Shown here: one piece after another, positions 1 through 7,244 of the stretch
Layout of the letters: each line of letters opens with the position of its first letter
Numbering within the stretch: the first letter of the stretch is position 1
Source of the DNA: an uncultured Lachnospiraceae bacterium
GTDB taxonomy: Bacteria > Bacillota > Clostridia > Lachnospirales > Lachnospiraceae
Assembly (NCBI GenBank): GCA_910583965.1
Contig: CAJUAE010000088.1
Coordinates: forward strand, 1-14,103
Length of the DNA stretch: 14,103 nucleotides
Reading direction: 5' to 3'
Made by a program: the position numbers and the translations under genes
Notes under the pieces: generated by a model
Seen by the model: the letters and a program-made list of their open reading frames with translations, nothing else
What the model was told of the DNA's origin: nothing
Databases searched by the model: none

Positions 1-1
1 T

Positions 2-164
2 CTATTTGAGCCGCCAAAAGGCGGCATGGGGGATAGTGTGAAATTAAAATTTCACCATCCTGATTTGTACGCCTGCTGAAGCAGGCAGATGGGAGTTCGT
101 GTGAAATTAAAATTTCACCATCCTGATTTGAACGCCTGCTGAAGCAGGCAGATGGGAGTTCGTT
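2..164 (+). repeat. Hairpin repeat array A: type I, then two tandem 63-base type II+I units
   Basis: The array begins with a type I module whose stem-loop GCCGCCAAAAGGCGGC lies at 10-25 and is followed by ATGGGGGAT. A unit at 36-98 follows: a type II palindrome (GTGAAATT at 38-45 pairing with AATTTCAC at 48-55), the linker CATCCTGATTTG, a type I stem GCCTGC-TGAA-GCAGGC (71-86) and the tail AGATGGGAGTTC. The unit repeats immediately at 99-161 with one difference (T68 becomes A131). CATC at 56-59 can also pair with GATG at 88-91, giving an outer stem. No T-run follows any stem, so these are not ordinary intrinsic terminators. The array ends about 75 bases before the lipoprotein start at 241. 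Confidence 0.9.
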
Positions 165-187
165 TTGCAAATATTGTGTTTACGCAT

Positions 188-204
188 TGTGAACAGAGTT
201 CACA
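188..204. promoter_or_regulatory. Perfect dyad TGTGAAC-AGA-GTTCACA upstream of the lipoprotein gene
   Basis: Seven-base arms (188-194 and 198-204) are perfectly complementary around AGA. The dyad sits 36 bases before the ATG at 241, where an operator would be expected. Its TGTGA/TCACA ends also resemble the ends of the neighbouring type II repeats, so it could be a shortened repeat rather than a protein-binding site. No convincing -35/-10 pair was found around it. Confidence 0.4.
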
Positions 205-240
205 TTAAATTCGCAGATTTTGGTAAGAATGGAGATTTTT

Positions 241-1293
241 ATGAGTAAAAAAAGATACATTATAAGTGTGATTTTCATTATAATAGTATTTTTGTCAGCT
301 TGCACTGAGAAAAAAGAAGCACAGACGATTATCTGGGAGCAGACTAAGAACAATAATGATTTGACAGACAACATTTATGAAGGAATGCTGTCGGAACCTG
401 TAATTTGTGGACAGAAAAATACATATGACACATTAAATGTAGCGACATATATCACAAAAGTTGATGATACCTATTTTATCGCAGACTGTTATCACAACCA
501 GATAATCTATAATGAAAATCTCACAGATCCATTAAATCAGTGGAACGTATTGACAGATAAGGTTCATTATGCACACACAATTGCTTCAGACGGTGTGATG
601 TTTCTTGTTGATGATACAGAAAATAATCGCTTGTTGGTATTTCAGAAAATACAAAATGATTATGTGCATACGCAAACGCTTGAAAATATTGGAATGCGTC
701 CGCATTTTGTACAATATGATGCGAAAAGTGAAGTATTTTTAGCGTGGAGTTCTATCACAGGAGAAATGTATTTCATAAAAAAATCAGATGTGCCTGACCC
801 AAAAGGATATTATTCGCTTTATATAGAAAAAATTTTAAAAATAGATGCACTTTTTGGTGTTTATGTGCGTTCATTTACAATGATAGAGGACGAATTTTAT
901 TTTGTGTCAGGGCATAATAATCAAAAGATTTTCAAGGCGACAATCAATAACAGCGGTGATGGATTTGAAATAACTGCGGAATATCCAGTGGCAAAACAGA
1001 TTGCGGGAATGGTGCAGTTGATAAAGATTGGGAAATTTTATTATATTACAGTGTCAACGGACAATCAGGAAAATCAGGATTTTGCAACCATTCTTAGAAC
1101 GGACAATCTTGGGAACCTTGCAAGTGGGACTTATGAGGAGATTTATGATCAATTTGGTGTGTCGCGCGGAACGCCATATTACATTACAGAAATTGATGGA
1201 ATGTATTATATGGCACATCACAGAACAAATGAAAATATTATTGCTTTTGATATTTATGAGGACCAGATTGAACATGTTGCAGTGCTCTACTAA
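241..1293 (+). CDS. Predicted lipoprotein with propeller-like repeats, function unknown
   Basis: The product is a secreted, membrane-anchored lipoprotein of 350 residues. The ATG at 241 is chosen because GGAG (231-234) lies 6 bases before it; upstream in-frame TTG (220) and ATG (229) have no ribosome binding site. Residues 1-21 are a lipoprotein signal: basic MSKKR, a hydrophobic stretch, then the lipobox LSAC with the modified Cys at 21. The mature part contains several strand-rich repeats, each starting with an aromatic cluster such as TYFIAD, VMFLVDD, EFYFVSG, FYYITV and MYYMAHH. This spacing resembles beta-propeller blades, an inference from pattern only. No catalytic motif was seen. The gene stands alone, behind repeat array A and before a decayed second lipoprotein gene. 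Coding status is secure; molecular role is unknown. Confidence 0.85.
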   Translation: MSKKRYIISVIFIIIVFLSACTEKKEAQTIIWEQTKNNNDLTDNIYEGMLSEPVICGQKNTYDTLNVATYITKVDDTYFIADCYHNQIIYNENLTDPLNQWNVLTDKVHYAHTIASDGVMFLVDDTENNRLLVFQKIQNDYVHTQTLENIGMRPHFVQYDAKSEVFLAWSSITGEMYFIKKSDVPDPKGYYSLYIEKILKIDALFGVYVRSFTMIEDEFYFVSGHNNQKIFKATINNSGDGFEITAEYPVAKQIAGMVQLIKIGKFYYITVSTDNQENQDFATILRTDNLGNLASGTYEEIYDQFGVSRGTPYYITEIDGMYYMAHHRTNENIIAFDIYEDQIEHVAVLY

Positions 1294-1453
1294 TATTCTG
1301 TATTTTTTCAAGTCTTATACAATGAATTGTTATGTACTTTCCTTTGTTTTTAGAAAGAAATAATAAAGTTATTGTTTACAGTTTCTAAGGTGCATAATCA
1401 ATGGGGAGAAGAATATGGACTTGTTATCTGCAAAGTTAATTGTTGAAATTTCT

Positions 1454-1461
1454 AAGGAGGG
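1454..1461 (+). promoter_or_regulatory. Strong ribosome binding site selecting a TTG start
   Basis: AAGGAGGG lies 7 bases before TTG at 1469. An in-frame ATG at 1415 has only a weak GGGGAG ahead of it and would add 18 residues in front of the signal peptide. The TTG reading begins MRKYQWK and runs directly into a lipoprotein signal sequence, which supports it. Confidence 0.7.
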
Positions 1462-1468
1462 AATTGAT

Positions 1469-1897
1469 TTGCGAAAATATCAATGGAAGGCAACTGTTTT
1501 TATGCTTACAATACTAATGACTGCTTGTGGAAAAAATGAAACAGCAAAAGATCTGTCTACACCTGCATCAGTAATAGAACAACAAACAACTTTCGAACAG
1601 TATAGTACGGAAGTCGAGATGGAAATAGAAACAGAATCTGACATACATGACAAACTTATAGAAAAGTTATATGATTACGAAGTTAAAACTCGCACAGATG
1701 GTAGCTCTTATTGATACTATCAAGGCGGCAGACAGCGTGGAGATCCATTTTCAATTTACCATCGAGGAAGTCTATGCGGGAACAAAGTATGATGATACCT
1801 GTCTCACAGGACTTGTGATCGATTTTATGGGACGGCGTGGACATTGATTGATACAATGCCCATGCATTATGAATTTGTTTTCGCGAGCCGCGTATAA
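1469..1897 (+). pseudogene. Decayed lipoprotein gene, possibly with an NADase-type glycan-binding C-terminal domain
   Basis: Starting at TTG 1469, the reading gives a lipoprotein signal with lipobox LMTAC (Cys at residue 19), then an acidic, Thr/Glu-rich linker, and stops at 1712-1714 after EVKTRTDGSSY. Coding-like sequence continues in the next frame (about 1671-1826: LIDTIKAADSVEIHF, FTIEEVYAGTKYDDTC), which ends at TGA 1845. From 1826 a third frame continues sensibly (YGTAWTLIDTMPMHYEFV) to TAA at 1895-1897. One extra T in the run at 1823-1826 would join the second and third frames. The first break, near 1680-1712, may be a small deletion. The segment with TKYDDTC resembles the C-terminal glycan-binding domain found in some clostridial lipoproteins, from memory of the family and not verified. 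A sequencing error could explain the T-run break, less easily both breaks. Confidence 0.65.
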
Positions 1898-1997
1898 AGC
1901 TTTCGGGATTTTGTTTGTCCTCTGACATCTCCTGCAGGCTGTTTGAATTTTACTATATCCTTATGTTTCTCTCGATTGTTTTGCTTTATTCTAATAC

Positions 1998-2029
1998 AAA
2001 GAACCTTAAAAGTTTATAGTTCCTTTTTT
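1998..2029. terminator. Weak possible bidirectional terminator
   Basis: GAAC at 2001-2004 pairs with GTTC at 2019-2022, and the stem can be extended with a mismatch on the plus strand or a G-U pair on the minus strand. TTTTTT (2024-2029) follows on the plus side and a T-rich stretch on the minus side. It lies between the plus-strand pseudogene and the end of the minus-strand membrane gene. The stem is short and AT-rich, so this is tentative. Confidence 0.3.
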
Positions 2030-2058
2030 ACAGATCTATAATTTATGACATTAAAGTT

Positions 2059-3825
2059 TTATCGATTCGGTTCCCATACAAAAGGAGACACAATAAGCAA
2101 TGGCAATGCATAGAAAGCAGCGTACACATACCGAAATTCCGTTGCGACTGGAGTTGCAATACACAGCGTAGTGATAAGCAGGAGAAAGGGAAGGCAGACC
2201 AGCGCGCTTGCAGGTTTTCCCATGCGCAAGCTAAGCGCGGTGAGCAGTAATATCAGCCAGAATAGAAATCCCATACTCCACAACAGTCCATACAGAGGTA
2301 ATATTTTAGGGAGCTTAAACAAAAGCTCTTTTATTTTTATAATAATATTTCCACGGATAATGGGTTGCCAGTTAAGCTCAAACTCATTTGGATAGATGCC
2401 ATCTGCCAATCCGACTTCATAGTCTACATCAGGATACCAATATCCATTTGTCTGTGCCACATATGCGTCAAAATATGCTTTTGGGTGTTCTATACCAATA
2501 GAAAACCACATTTTAAAAAATTTACCCTTGTCTGATTCGAGAGAAGCAATTCCTTTCTGGCGAATTAAATTTTTGATATTGTCGGAACAATCAGGCTGAT
2601 AAGAAGCCGGAATTTTTTCCAAATCCATTAGTGCATGAACATAGGCGGCCTCACTTTCAGTTAGAGATTCCCCGTTTGCAATAACGCGGGCAATCTGTTG
2701 TACCGGGATAGATAATGATTCCACAAAGTCTGCTTGCGGGATTTCATATACATGCATGACAGGATACTTGACAAACAAGGCAAACGCCAGTATGGTTAAA
2801 TGAATTGGAAGCATCACTTTGAGCCATTTGCGATATGCAATCAAAATAAATGGAACAGATACCACAAAAATATACCACCCATTTGTACGCAATAGACAAA
2901 GTAAAGTACCCGACAGGACATAGGGGATTAGCAGCGTAAAATATTCACTGACTCGCAGCTTTGGAACAGCGTCAGAGGAAGCAGCAAAGCTGCCTCGCAG
3001 CAGGAAGCGCATTAAGGCGGCTGCAAAAATTGTCATACAGCCTGCAAAAGGGATATCTTTCCAGATGGTAACTGCAAATGCGCCATTGTAAGGTATTAAA
3101 GCATAGAAACCTACCGTGAGAAATACAACGGGCATAATAACATCTGCTTTTTGCAGCGTCCGAATCACATATCCAGCGGCAAGTGCCATAAAAATCATCT
3201 GTGCAATTGTGTATAGCGCAAGCCCTGTATGTGCATCTTTTGTAATGGAAAGGCCAATATTGTAGAACATGCCAATGAGTGCTGTGTGCGCAATAGAATG
3301 ATGATTGTTTAATTCATAAGCGCCAATAATTTGGGCATATTGATTGATGCTGTCGGGTGTCATTACACCGGGATATTCGTATAGAAAATAGGGAAGCCAA
3401 CACAAAAGACAGATAAAGGCTGCCAGATAAGGAATCCATGCATAAGAGTAACCAGAGCCTGTGAGGGTTATGCTAGATGCCGCTTGCAAAAACCAGATCG
3501 TCAAATAATAATAGACTATCAAAAGTCCGATTCCTGTTAGCAGCAGAATGCCGGCACAGAAGATTATACTTGCCATTTCTCCTAATATTGTTTGATAGGT
3601 TGCTGAAATTGTGAAGATACTAAAAAATACACTAATGAGGACAGAAAGGGTCATATCCCCAGAAATGATGTGGCTTTCAACGTGGTCACTGTGAAGTTTT
3701 GCAAATACATACAACAGAATTAGAAAAACAATGAGTGAACATGGATTTTTTGTTGACATTCCTGTGACACGCATTATGGCAAAAAGCGACAAAAAAGTTT
3801 TGACAAAAATCTTGAGATAATACAT
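2059..3825 (-). CDS. DUF6020-family polytopic membrane protein
   Basis: A 588-residue integral membrane protein with about a dozen hydrophobic segments. The start is supported by GGAGGT (3836-3831 on the minus strand) 5 bases before the ATG. The recognisable part is a loop at residues 145-181: WLPYFLYEYPGVMTPDS followed by a conserved polar stretch with D158, H175, H176 and H180. This pattern is typical of the DUF6020 family, whose topology recalls GT-C membrane glycosyltransferases using lipid-linked donors, an analogy and not an established function. A long soluble segment at about residues 380-500 is followed by the last membrane spans, similar to the architecture of such enzymes. The gene is single, convergent with the pseudogene and divergent from hisC. 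Family assignment is fairly sure; substrate is unknown. Confidence 0.8.
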   Translation of the reverse strand: MYYLKIFVKTFLSLFAIMRVTGMSTKNPCSLIVFLILLYVFAKLHSDHVESHIISGDMTLSVLISVFFSIFTISATYQTILGEMASIIFCAGILLLTGIGLLIVYYYLTIWFLQAASSITLTGSGYSYAWIPYLAAFICLLCWLPYFLYEYPGVMTPDSINQYAQIIGAYELNNHHSIAHTALIGMFYNIGLSITKDAHTGLALYTIAQMIFMALAAGYVIRTLQKADVIMPVVFLTVGFYALIPYNGAFAVTIWKDIPFAGCMTIFAAALMRFLLRGSFAASSDAVPKLRVSEYFTLLIPYVLSGTLLCLLRTNGWYIFVVSVPFILIAYRKWLKVMLPIHLTILAFALFVKYPVMHVYEIPQADFVESLSIPVQQIARVIANGESLTESEAAYVHALMDLEKIPASYQPDCSDNIKNLIRQKGIASLESDKGKFFKMWFSIGIEHPKAYFDAYVAQTNGYWYPDVDYEVGLADGIYPNEFELNWQPIIRGNIIIKIKELLFKLPKILPLYGLLWSMGFLFWLILLLTALSLRMGKPASALVCLPFLLLITTLCIATPVATEFRYVYAAFYALPLLIVSPFVWEPNR

Positions 3826-3919
3826 ATTGAACCTCCGCTTTAGTATAAGGATTTCATATTTATGGAAAAATATACTATATTTTAATACTAGAATGAAATT
3901 CTTTTGGAGTCAACAGACA

Positions 3920-3948
3920 TTGCATAAACTTCCAAAATTTGTTATGAT
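3920..3948 (+). promoter_or_regulatory. Putative sigma-A promoter of hisC
   Basis: TTGCAT (3920-3925) and TATGAT (3943-3948) are separated by exactly 17 bases and match the vegetative consensus at five positions in the -10 box and four in the -35 box. The predicted transcription start lies about 50 bases before the hisC ATG. It is located in the divergent gap between the DUF6020 gene and hisC. Confidence 0.6.
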
Positions 3949-4007
3949 ACAAGTATTGTTTTGGCAGGTAGAACAAGACCAAATCAAAAAAGGAGTGGCA
4001 GACTGTA

Positions 4008-5066
4008 ATGAACTGGGAAAATTATGTGCAAAAAGTAGTACCTTATGTGGCAGGTGAACAACCCAAAGATCAAAATGTAATCAAGCTAAATACCAATGAA
4101 AATCCATATTCTCCCGCGCAGGGTGTCGCAGAAGTGATAAGAAATTTTGATTGTGAAATATTGCGTAAATATCCAGACCCAAATGTATCTGCGCTGGTTG
4201 ATATACTTGCACAATATCATGGACTTGATAACAATCAAGTGTTTGTTGGGGTTGGTTCTGATGATGTGCTCGCTATGTCTTTTTTAACATTTTTTCATTC
4301 TGAGAAGCCGATTTTGTTTCCTGATATCACATATTCCTTTTATGATGTATGGGCAGATTTGTATAGGATACCCTATGAATGTCAAACATTGGATGAGAAT
4401 TTTTGTATTAAAATAGAAGATTACAAGAAAGAAAATGGTGGTATTGTTCTTGCAAATCCCAATGCACCAACGGGTGTGATGGCAGAAGTTTCAGTTCTTG
4501 AGGAGATTATTGCAGCAAATCGAGATTCAGTGGTTATTATTGATGAGGCGTATGTAGATTTTGGGGGGGCAAGTTGTGTGTCTCTAATTGAAAAATATGA
4601 CAATTTGCTTGTAGTGCAGACTTTCTCAAAGTCGCGTTCTCTTGCTGGGATGCGTATTGGTTATGCAATGGGGAGTTCAAAGTTAATTCAGTATTTAAAT
4701 GATGTAAAATTTTCTTTTAATTCATATACAATGAATACATTGACGATTGTAGCAGGTGTGGCATCAATGATGGATGAGGCGTATTTTAGAGAAAATATTG
4801 CGAAGGTAGTTGCGACAAGAGAGCGGACAAAACTGGAACTTGCAAAACTTGGCTTTACATTTGGTGATTCAAAGACAAATTTTATTTTTGCCACACACAA
4901 AACTGTTCCAGCACAGGAAATTTTTGAGGCGCTACGCAAAAATAAAATATATGTTCGGTATTGGAATAAGCCACGCATTGCTAATTACCTGCGTATTTCT
5001 ATAGGTACAGATGAGGAGATGGATAAAATGCTCACATTTCTAGCGACATTTTTAAAGCAAAAATAG
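4008..5066 (+). CDS. hisC: Histidinol-phosphate aminotransferase-type PLP enzyme
   Basis: A class I/II fold PLP-dependent aminotransferase of 352 residues, the usual HisC length. HisC transfers the amino group from glutamate to imidazole acetol phosphate in histidine synthesis. Family signatures appear in order: NTNENPY (28-34), the NPNAPTG loop (150-156), IIDEAYVDF with D179, and TFSKSRSLAGMRIGYA (205-220), in which K208 is the expected Schiff-base lysine and R216 binds the cofactor phosphate. NYLRISIG near the end carries the substrate carboxylate arginine. AGGAG at 3991-3995 is 12 bases from the ATG, rather far. No other his gene is nearby, so the enzyme might act on aromatic or other phosphorylated substrates, as some stand-alone HisC paralogues do. 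Its stop codon TAG overlaps the first bases of repeat array B. Confidence 0.9.
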   Translation: MNWENYVQKVVPYVAGEQPKDQNVIKLNTNENPYSPAQGVAEVIRNFDCEILRKYPDPNVSALVDILAQYHGLDNNQVFVGVGSDDVLAMSFLTFFHSEKPILFPDITYSFYDVWADLYRIPYECQTLDENFCIKIEDYKKENGGIVLANPNAPTGVMAEVSVLEEIIAANRDSVVIIDEAYVDFGGASCVSLIEKYDNLLVVQTFSKSRSLAGMRIGYAMGSSKLIQYLNDVKFSFNSYTMNTLTIVAGVASMMDEAYFRENIAKVVATRERTKLELAKLGFTFGDSKTNFIFATHKTVPAQEIFEALRKNKIYVRYWNKPRIANYLRISIGTDEEMDKMLTFLATFLKQK

Positions 5067-5362
5067 TGTGAAATTAAAATTTCACCATCCTGATTTGTAC
5101 GCCTGCTGAAGCAGGCAGATGGGAGTTAGTGTGAGAAGAACTTCTAATCACTCGCAGCAAAGGCTGCTTCGCGAAGAAGTTCTAAGTCTCACACCGAGAA
5201 ATGCCTGAAATACGGCATTTCTCATCTGGATTTATGATTCCGCGAAGCGGAATCATGAGAGTTAGTGTGAAAAATCGTTCTAAGGTAACAAAAGACACTA
5301 CCTAAGAACGATTAAATTTCACACGATTACTATTTGAGCCGCCAAAAGGCGGCATGGGGATT
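5064..5362 (+). repeat. Hairpin repeat array B between hisC and popT, seven stem-loops
   Basis: This stretch without genes is almost entirely repeat modules, in order: type II at 5066-5085; type I stem GCCTGCTGAAGCAGGC at 5101-5116; long type II at 5129-5194 (GTGTGAGAAGAACTTCT arm, inner stem GCAGC/GCTGC at 5154-5167, terminal TCTCACAC); an extra hairpin with GAGAAATGCC (5196-5205) pairing to GGCATTTCTC (5214-5223); type I ATGATTCCGC-GAA-GCGGAATCAT (5234-5256); type II at 5265-5324; and type I GCCGCCAAAAGGCGGC at 5338-5353, followed by ATGGGGATTA. The unit 5066-5128 matches 36-98 of array A at all but its last base. There are no T-runs after the stems. Confidence 0.92.
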
Positions 5363-5538
5363 AAAATGTAAAGAAGACAACGTAACAGTTAAGATTCTGC
5401 ACTAGCTGCAAAGTCCATAAAATAGTTATAAGGTTGAGATGCATCAAGCTACTAAGAAGTGGTTTTATACAAATTGATGTTTGTAACAGGAAGCTGAAAC
5501 TGTTACAAGACAATAAAGAAAGGATTGCAAAGAAAGGT
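5363..5538 (+). other. Leader region of popT, no gene seen
   Basis: About 175 bases between the last repeat and the popT start. It begins with ATG (5366-5368) directly followed by the stop TAA (5369-5371), preceded by the repeat-borne GGGGAT. A TTG-initiated in-frame extension of popT from 5434 exists but reads like a non-coding, hydrophilic leader and lacks a proper ribosome binding site. No clear promoter or terminator was found. Confidence 0.5.
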
Positions 5539-6396
5539 ATGAAAGAGATAATAGTAAATATTCTAAGAGGAATGGTCATTGGCATTGCGAATGTGATTCC
5601 AGGTGTCAGTGGCGGAACTATGATGGTGTCAATGGGTATCTATGACAAGCTGATTTTAGTGCTAACTCATTTTATTAAACGCATGAAGGAGGCAATTGCG
5701 CTGCTTATTCCAATTGGAATTGGTATGTTGTTGTCAATTGCGATTTTTGCAAAGATTTTTTCCGCGGTATTGTTTCCGCGGTTTCCATTACAGACAAATC
5801 TGTTTTTTATTGGTTTGATTTTGGGTGGATTGCCTGTTATCTATGACAAGGTGAAAGGAAACAGTATTCGGATTCCGCAGATTCTTGCATTTGCGCTGTT
5901 TTTTATCATGGTAGTTGGCTTTGCTCTTGTCGGTGAAGGTGGTGATGCCAGCGCAGATATTTCGTTTAGCATTTTTAATGAGATTAAGCTTTTTGGTGTT
6001 GGTATTATTGCAGCGGCTACAATGGTGATTCCTGGTGTGAGCGGCTCAATGATTATGATGATTCTAGGCTATTACAATACAATTATTGATACAATTAACA
6101 ATTTTATTAATGCGCTGAAAGATTTTAATATCACGGCAATGCTAGATACATTTGTTGTGTTGGTACCGTTTGGAATTGGCGTGGTAGTTGGTATTGTCGC
6201 AGTGGCGAAGTTAATTGAATTTATGTTAAAGAAATATCCATTGGTTACTTACTGGGCGATTATTGGTCTGATTGTGGCGTCGCCATTTGCAATTTTAATT
6301 ATGATGGAAGTAGGTACTATTGGTATTATGGAGATTCTCACGGGTGTTGTACTCCTTGCAATTGGATTTTTTATTTCATTGAAATTAGGAGCATAG
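5539..6396 (+). CDS. popT: DUF368 polyprenyl-phosphate transporter (PopT family)
   Basis: A 285-residue membrane protein. DUF368 proteins (PopT) are reported to return undecaprenyl phosphate to the inner leaflet for reuse in peptidoglycan and surface glycan synthesis. The diagnostic feature is the pair of internally repeated motifs: NVIPGVSGGT at residues 18-27 and VIPGVSGSMI at 163-172, each opening one half of the inverted-repeat fold. The rest is hydrophobic, with 8 or more likely membrane segments. The start at 5539 is chosen because family members begin just before the first motif; AAAGG directly before it is too close and GAAAGG at 5518-5523 is 15 bases away, so initiation looks weak. 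The 35-residue extension from TTG 5434 is unlikely. It heads a probable operon with the methyltransferase and hslO. Confidence 0.9.
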   Translation: MKEIIVNILRGMVIGIANVIPGVSGGTMMVSMGIYDKLILVLTHFIKRMKEAIALLIPIGIGMLLSIAIFAKIFSAVLFPRFPLQTNLFFIGLILGGLPVIYDKVKGNSIRIPQILAFALFFIMVVGFALVGEGGDASADISFSIFNEIKLFGVGIIAAATMVIPGVSGSMIMMILGYYNTIIDTINNFINALKDFNITAMLDTFVVLVPFGIGVVVGIVAVAKLIEFMLKKYPLVTYWAIIGLIVASPFAILIMMEVGTIGIMEILTGVVLLAIGFFISLKLGA

Positions 6397-6452
6397 TATT
6401 GATGTGGCAGTTTTATAGAATCCGGGATGTTTATTTGTAAGAGGCGATGTGA

Positions 6453-7226
6453 ATGGAAGCATATACAGGATTTGCTGGGGTGTATGACGAGTTGATGGAT
6501 GAGATTCCTTATGAACAGTGGTGTGCGAATGTTGTACAAGCATTGGAATCATTTGATATTCGAGATGGGTTGATACTTGACCTTGGTTGTGGTACGGGGA
6601 CACTGACAGAGCTTCTTGCCGCGAAGGGGTTTGATATGATTGGTGTGGACTGTTCTGAGGAGATGCTTAATATTGCTTGTGGTAAAAAGGTACAATCAAG
6701 TCAGGATATTCTTTATCTCAATCAGGATATGAGAGCCTTTGAGTTGTATGGAACTGTGCGAGCGGTTGTGAGTGTGTGTGACAGTTTAAATTATCTGCTA
6801 GATAAGCAGGATTTGGCAGCGTGTTTTCGGCTGGTCAACAATTATCTTGACCCAAAAGGGATTTTTTTCTTTGATTTTAACACAAGATACAAGTATGAAA
6901 CAGTGATTGGCGACAGTGTGATTGCAGAGAACCGAGAGGACTGCAGTTTTATCTGGGAGAATTATTTTGACGAAAAGACGGGCATTAACGAATATGATTT
7001 GACTTTATTTGTAAAGGAAAAAGAAGCAATGTTTTCTGGTCAGGAGCACTTTTTACGGTTTCAGGAAGTGCATTTTCAGAAGGGATATACATTGGAAGAA
7101 ATGAAATTGTTGATAGAGGGTTCTGGACTGGCATTTGTCAAGGCGTATGATGCAGATACATTGAAAGAAGTAACAGATAAAAGTGAGCGTATCTATTGTA
7201 TTGCGCAAGAAAAAATGAAGAAATAA
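6453..7226 (+). CDS. Class I SAM-dependent methyltransferase
   Basis: A 257-residue cytoplasmic Rossmann-fold methyltransferase. Motif I is ILDLGCGTGTLT at 41-52 (SAM binding), motif II ends in the acidic strand IGVDCSEEML at 63-72, and a motif like DMRAFEL with a following VVSVCDSLNYLL lies near residues 93-115. The N-terminal YTGFAGVYDELM is typical of small-molecule methyltransferases of the Methyltransf_25/11 type. AAGAGG (6439-6444) lies 8 bases before the ATG. It follows popT by 56 bases and precedes hslO by 18 bases, so the three are probably cotranscribed. The substrate cannot be told; neighbours give no specific hint. C-terminal residues 150-250 form a beta-rich extension common in this subgroup. 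Confidence 0.88.
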   Translation: MEAYTGFAGVYDELMDEIPYEQWCANVVQALESFDIRDGLILDLGCGTGTLTELLAAKGFDMIGVDCSEEMLNIACGKKVQSSQDILYLNQDMRAFELYGTVRAVVSVCDSLNYLLDKQDLAACFRLVNNYLDPKGIFFFDFNTRYKYETVIGDSVIAENREDCSFIWENYFDEKTGINEYDLTLFVKEKEAMFSGQEHFLRFQEVHFQKGYTLEEMKLLIEGSGLAFVKAYDADTLKEVTDKSERIYCIAQEKMKK

Positions 7227-7244
7227 AATAGAAGGAGAATGGAT

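Noticed and set aside
36..161. CRISPR array for the tandem repeats
   Set aside because: The units are contiguous, with no spacers of unique sequence between identical repeats, and no cas genes are present.
1415..1468. ATG 1415 as the start of the second lipoprotein
   Set aside because: It would place 18 residues before the signal peptide, whereas AAGGAGGG at 1454-1461 is ideally placed for TTG 1469.
1683..1928. Minus-strand open frame of 81 codons across the pseudogene
   Set aside because: Plus-strand frames here give a coherent decayed protein, while the minus translation has no recognisable pattern or ribosome binding site.
2171..2395. Plus-strand open frame of 74 codons inside the DUF6020 gene
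   Set aside because: A shadow of the minus-strand membrane protein, basic and without a start signal.
5265..5324. Type II palindromes as intrinsic terminators
   Set aside because: None of the stems is followed by a T-run, several lie immediately before start codons, and they occur in series.
5265..5324. Type II modules as transposon-like elements with a TA target duplication
   Set aside because: The left flank is often TA but the right flanks differ (GATTA, CGAG, TTGA, AGTC), so no consistent duplication is visible, and no transposase is in the window. A non-autonomous origin is not excluded.
5434..5538. N-terminal extension of the PopT protein from TTG 5434
   Set aside because: The extra 35 residues are hydrophilic, lie outside the family's usual start and have no suitable ribosome binding site.
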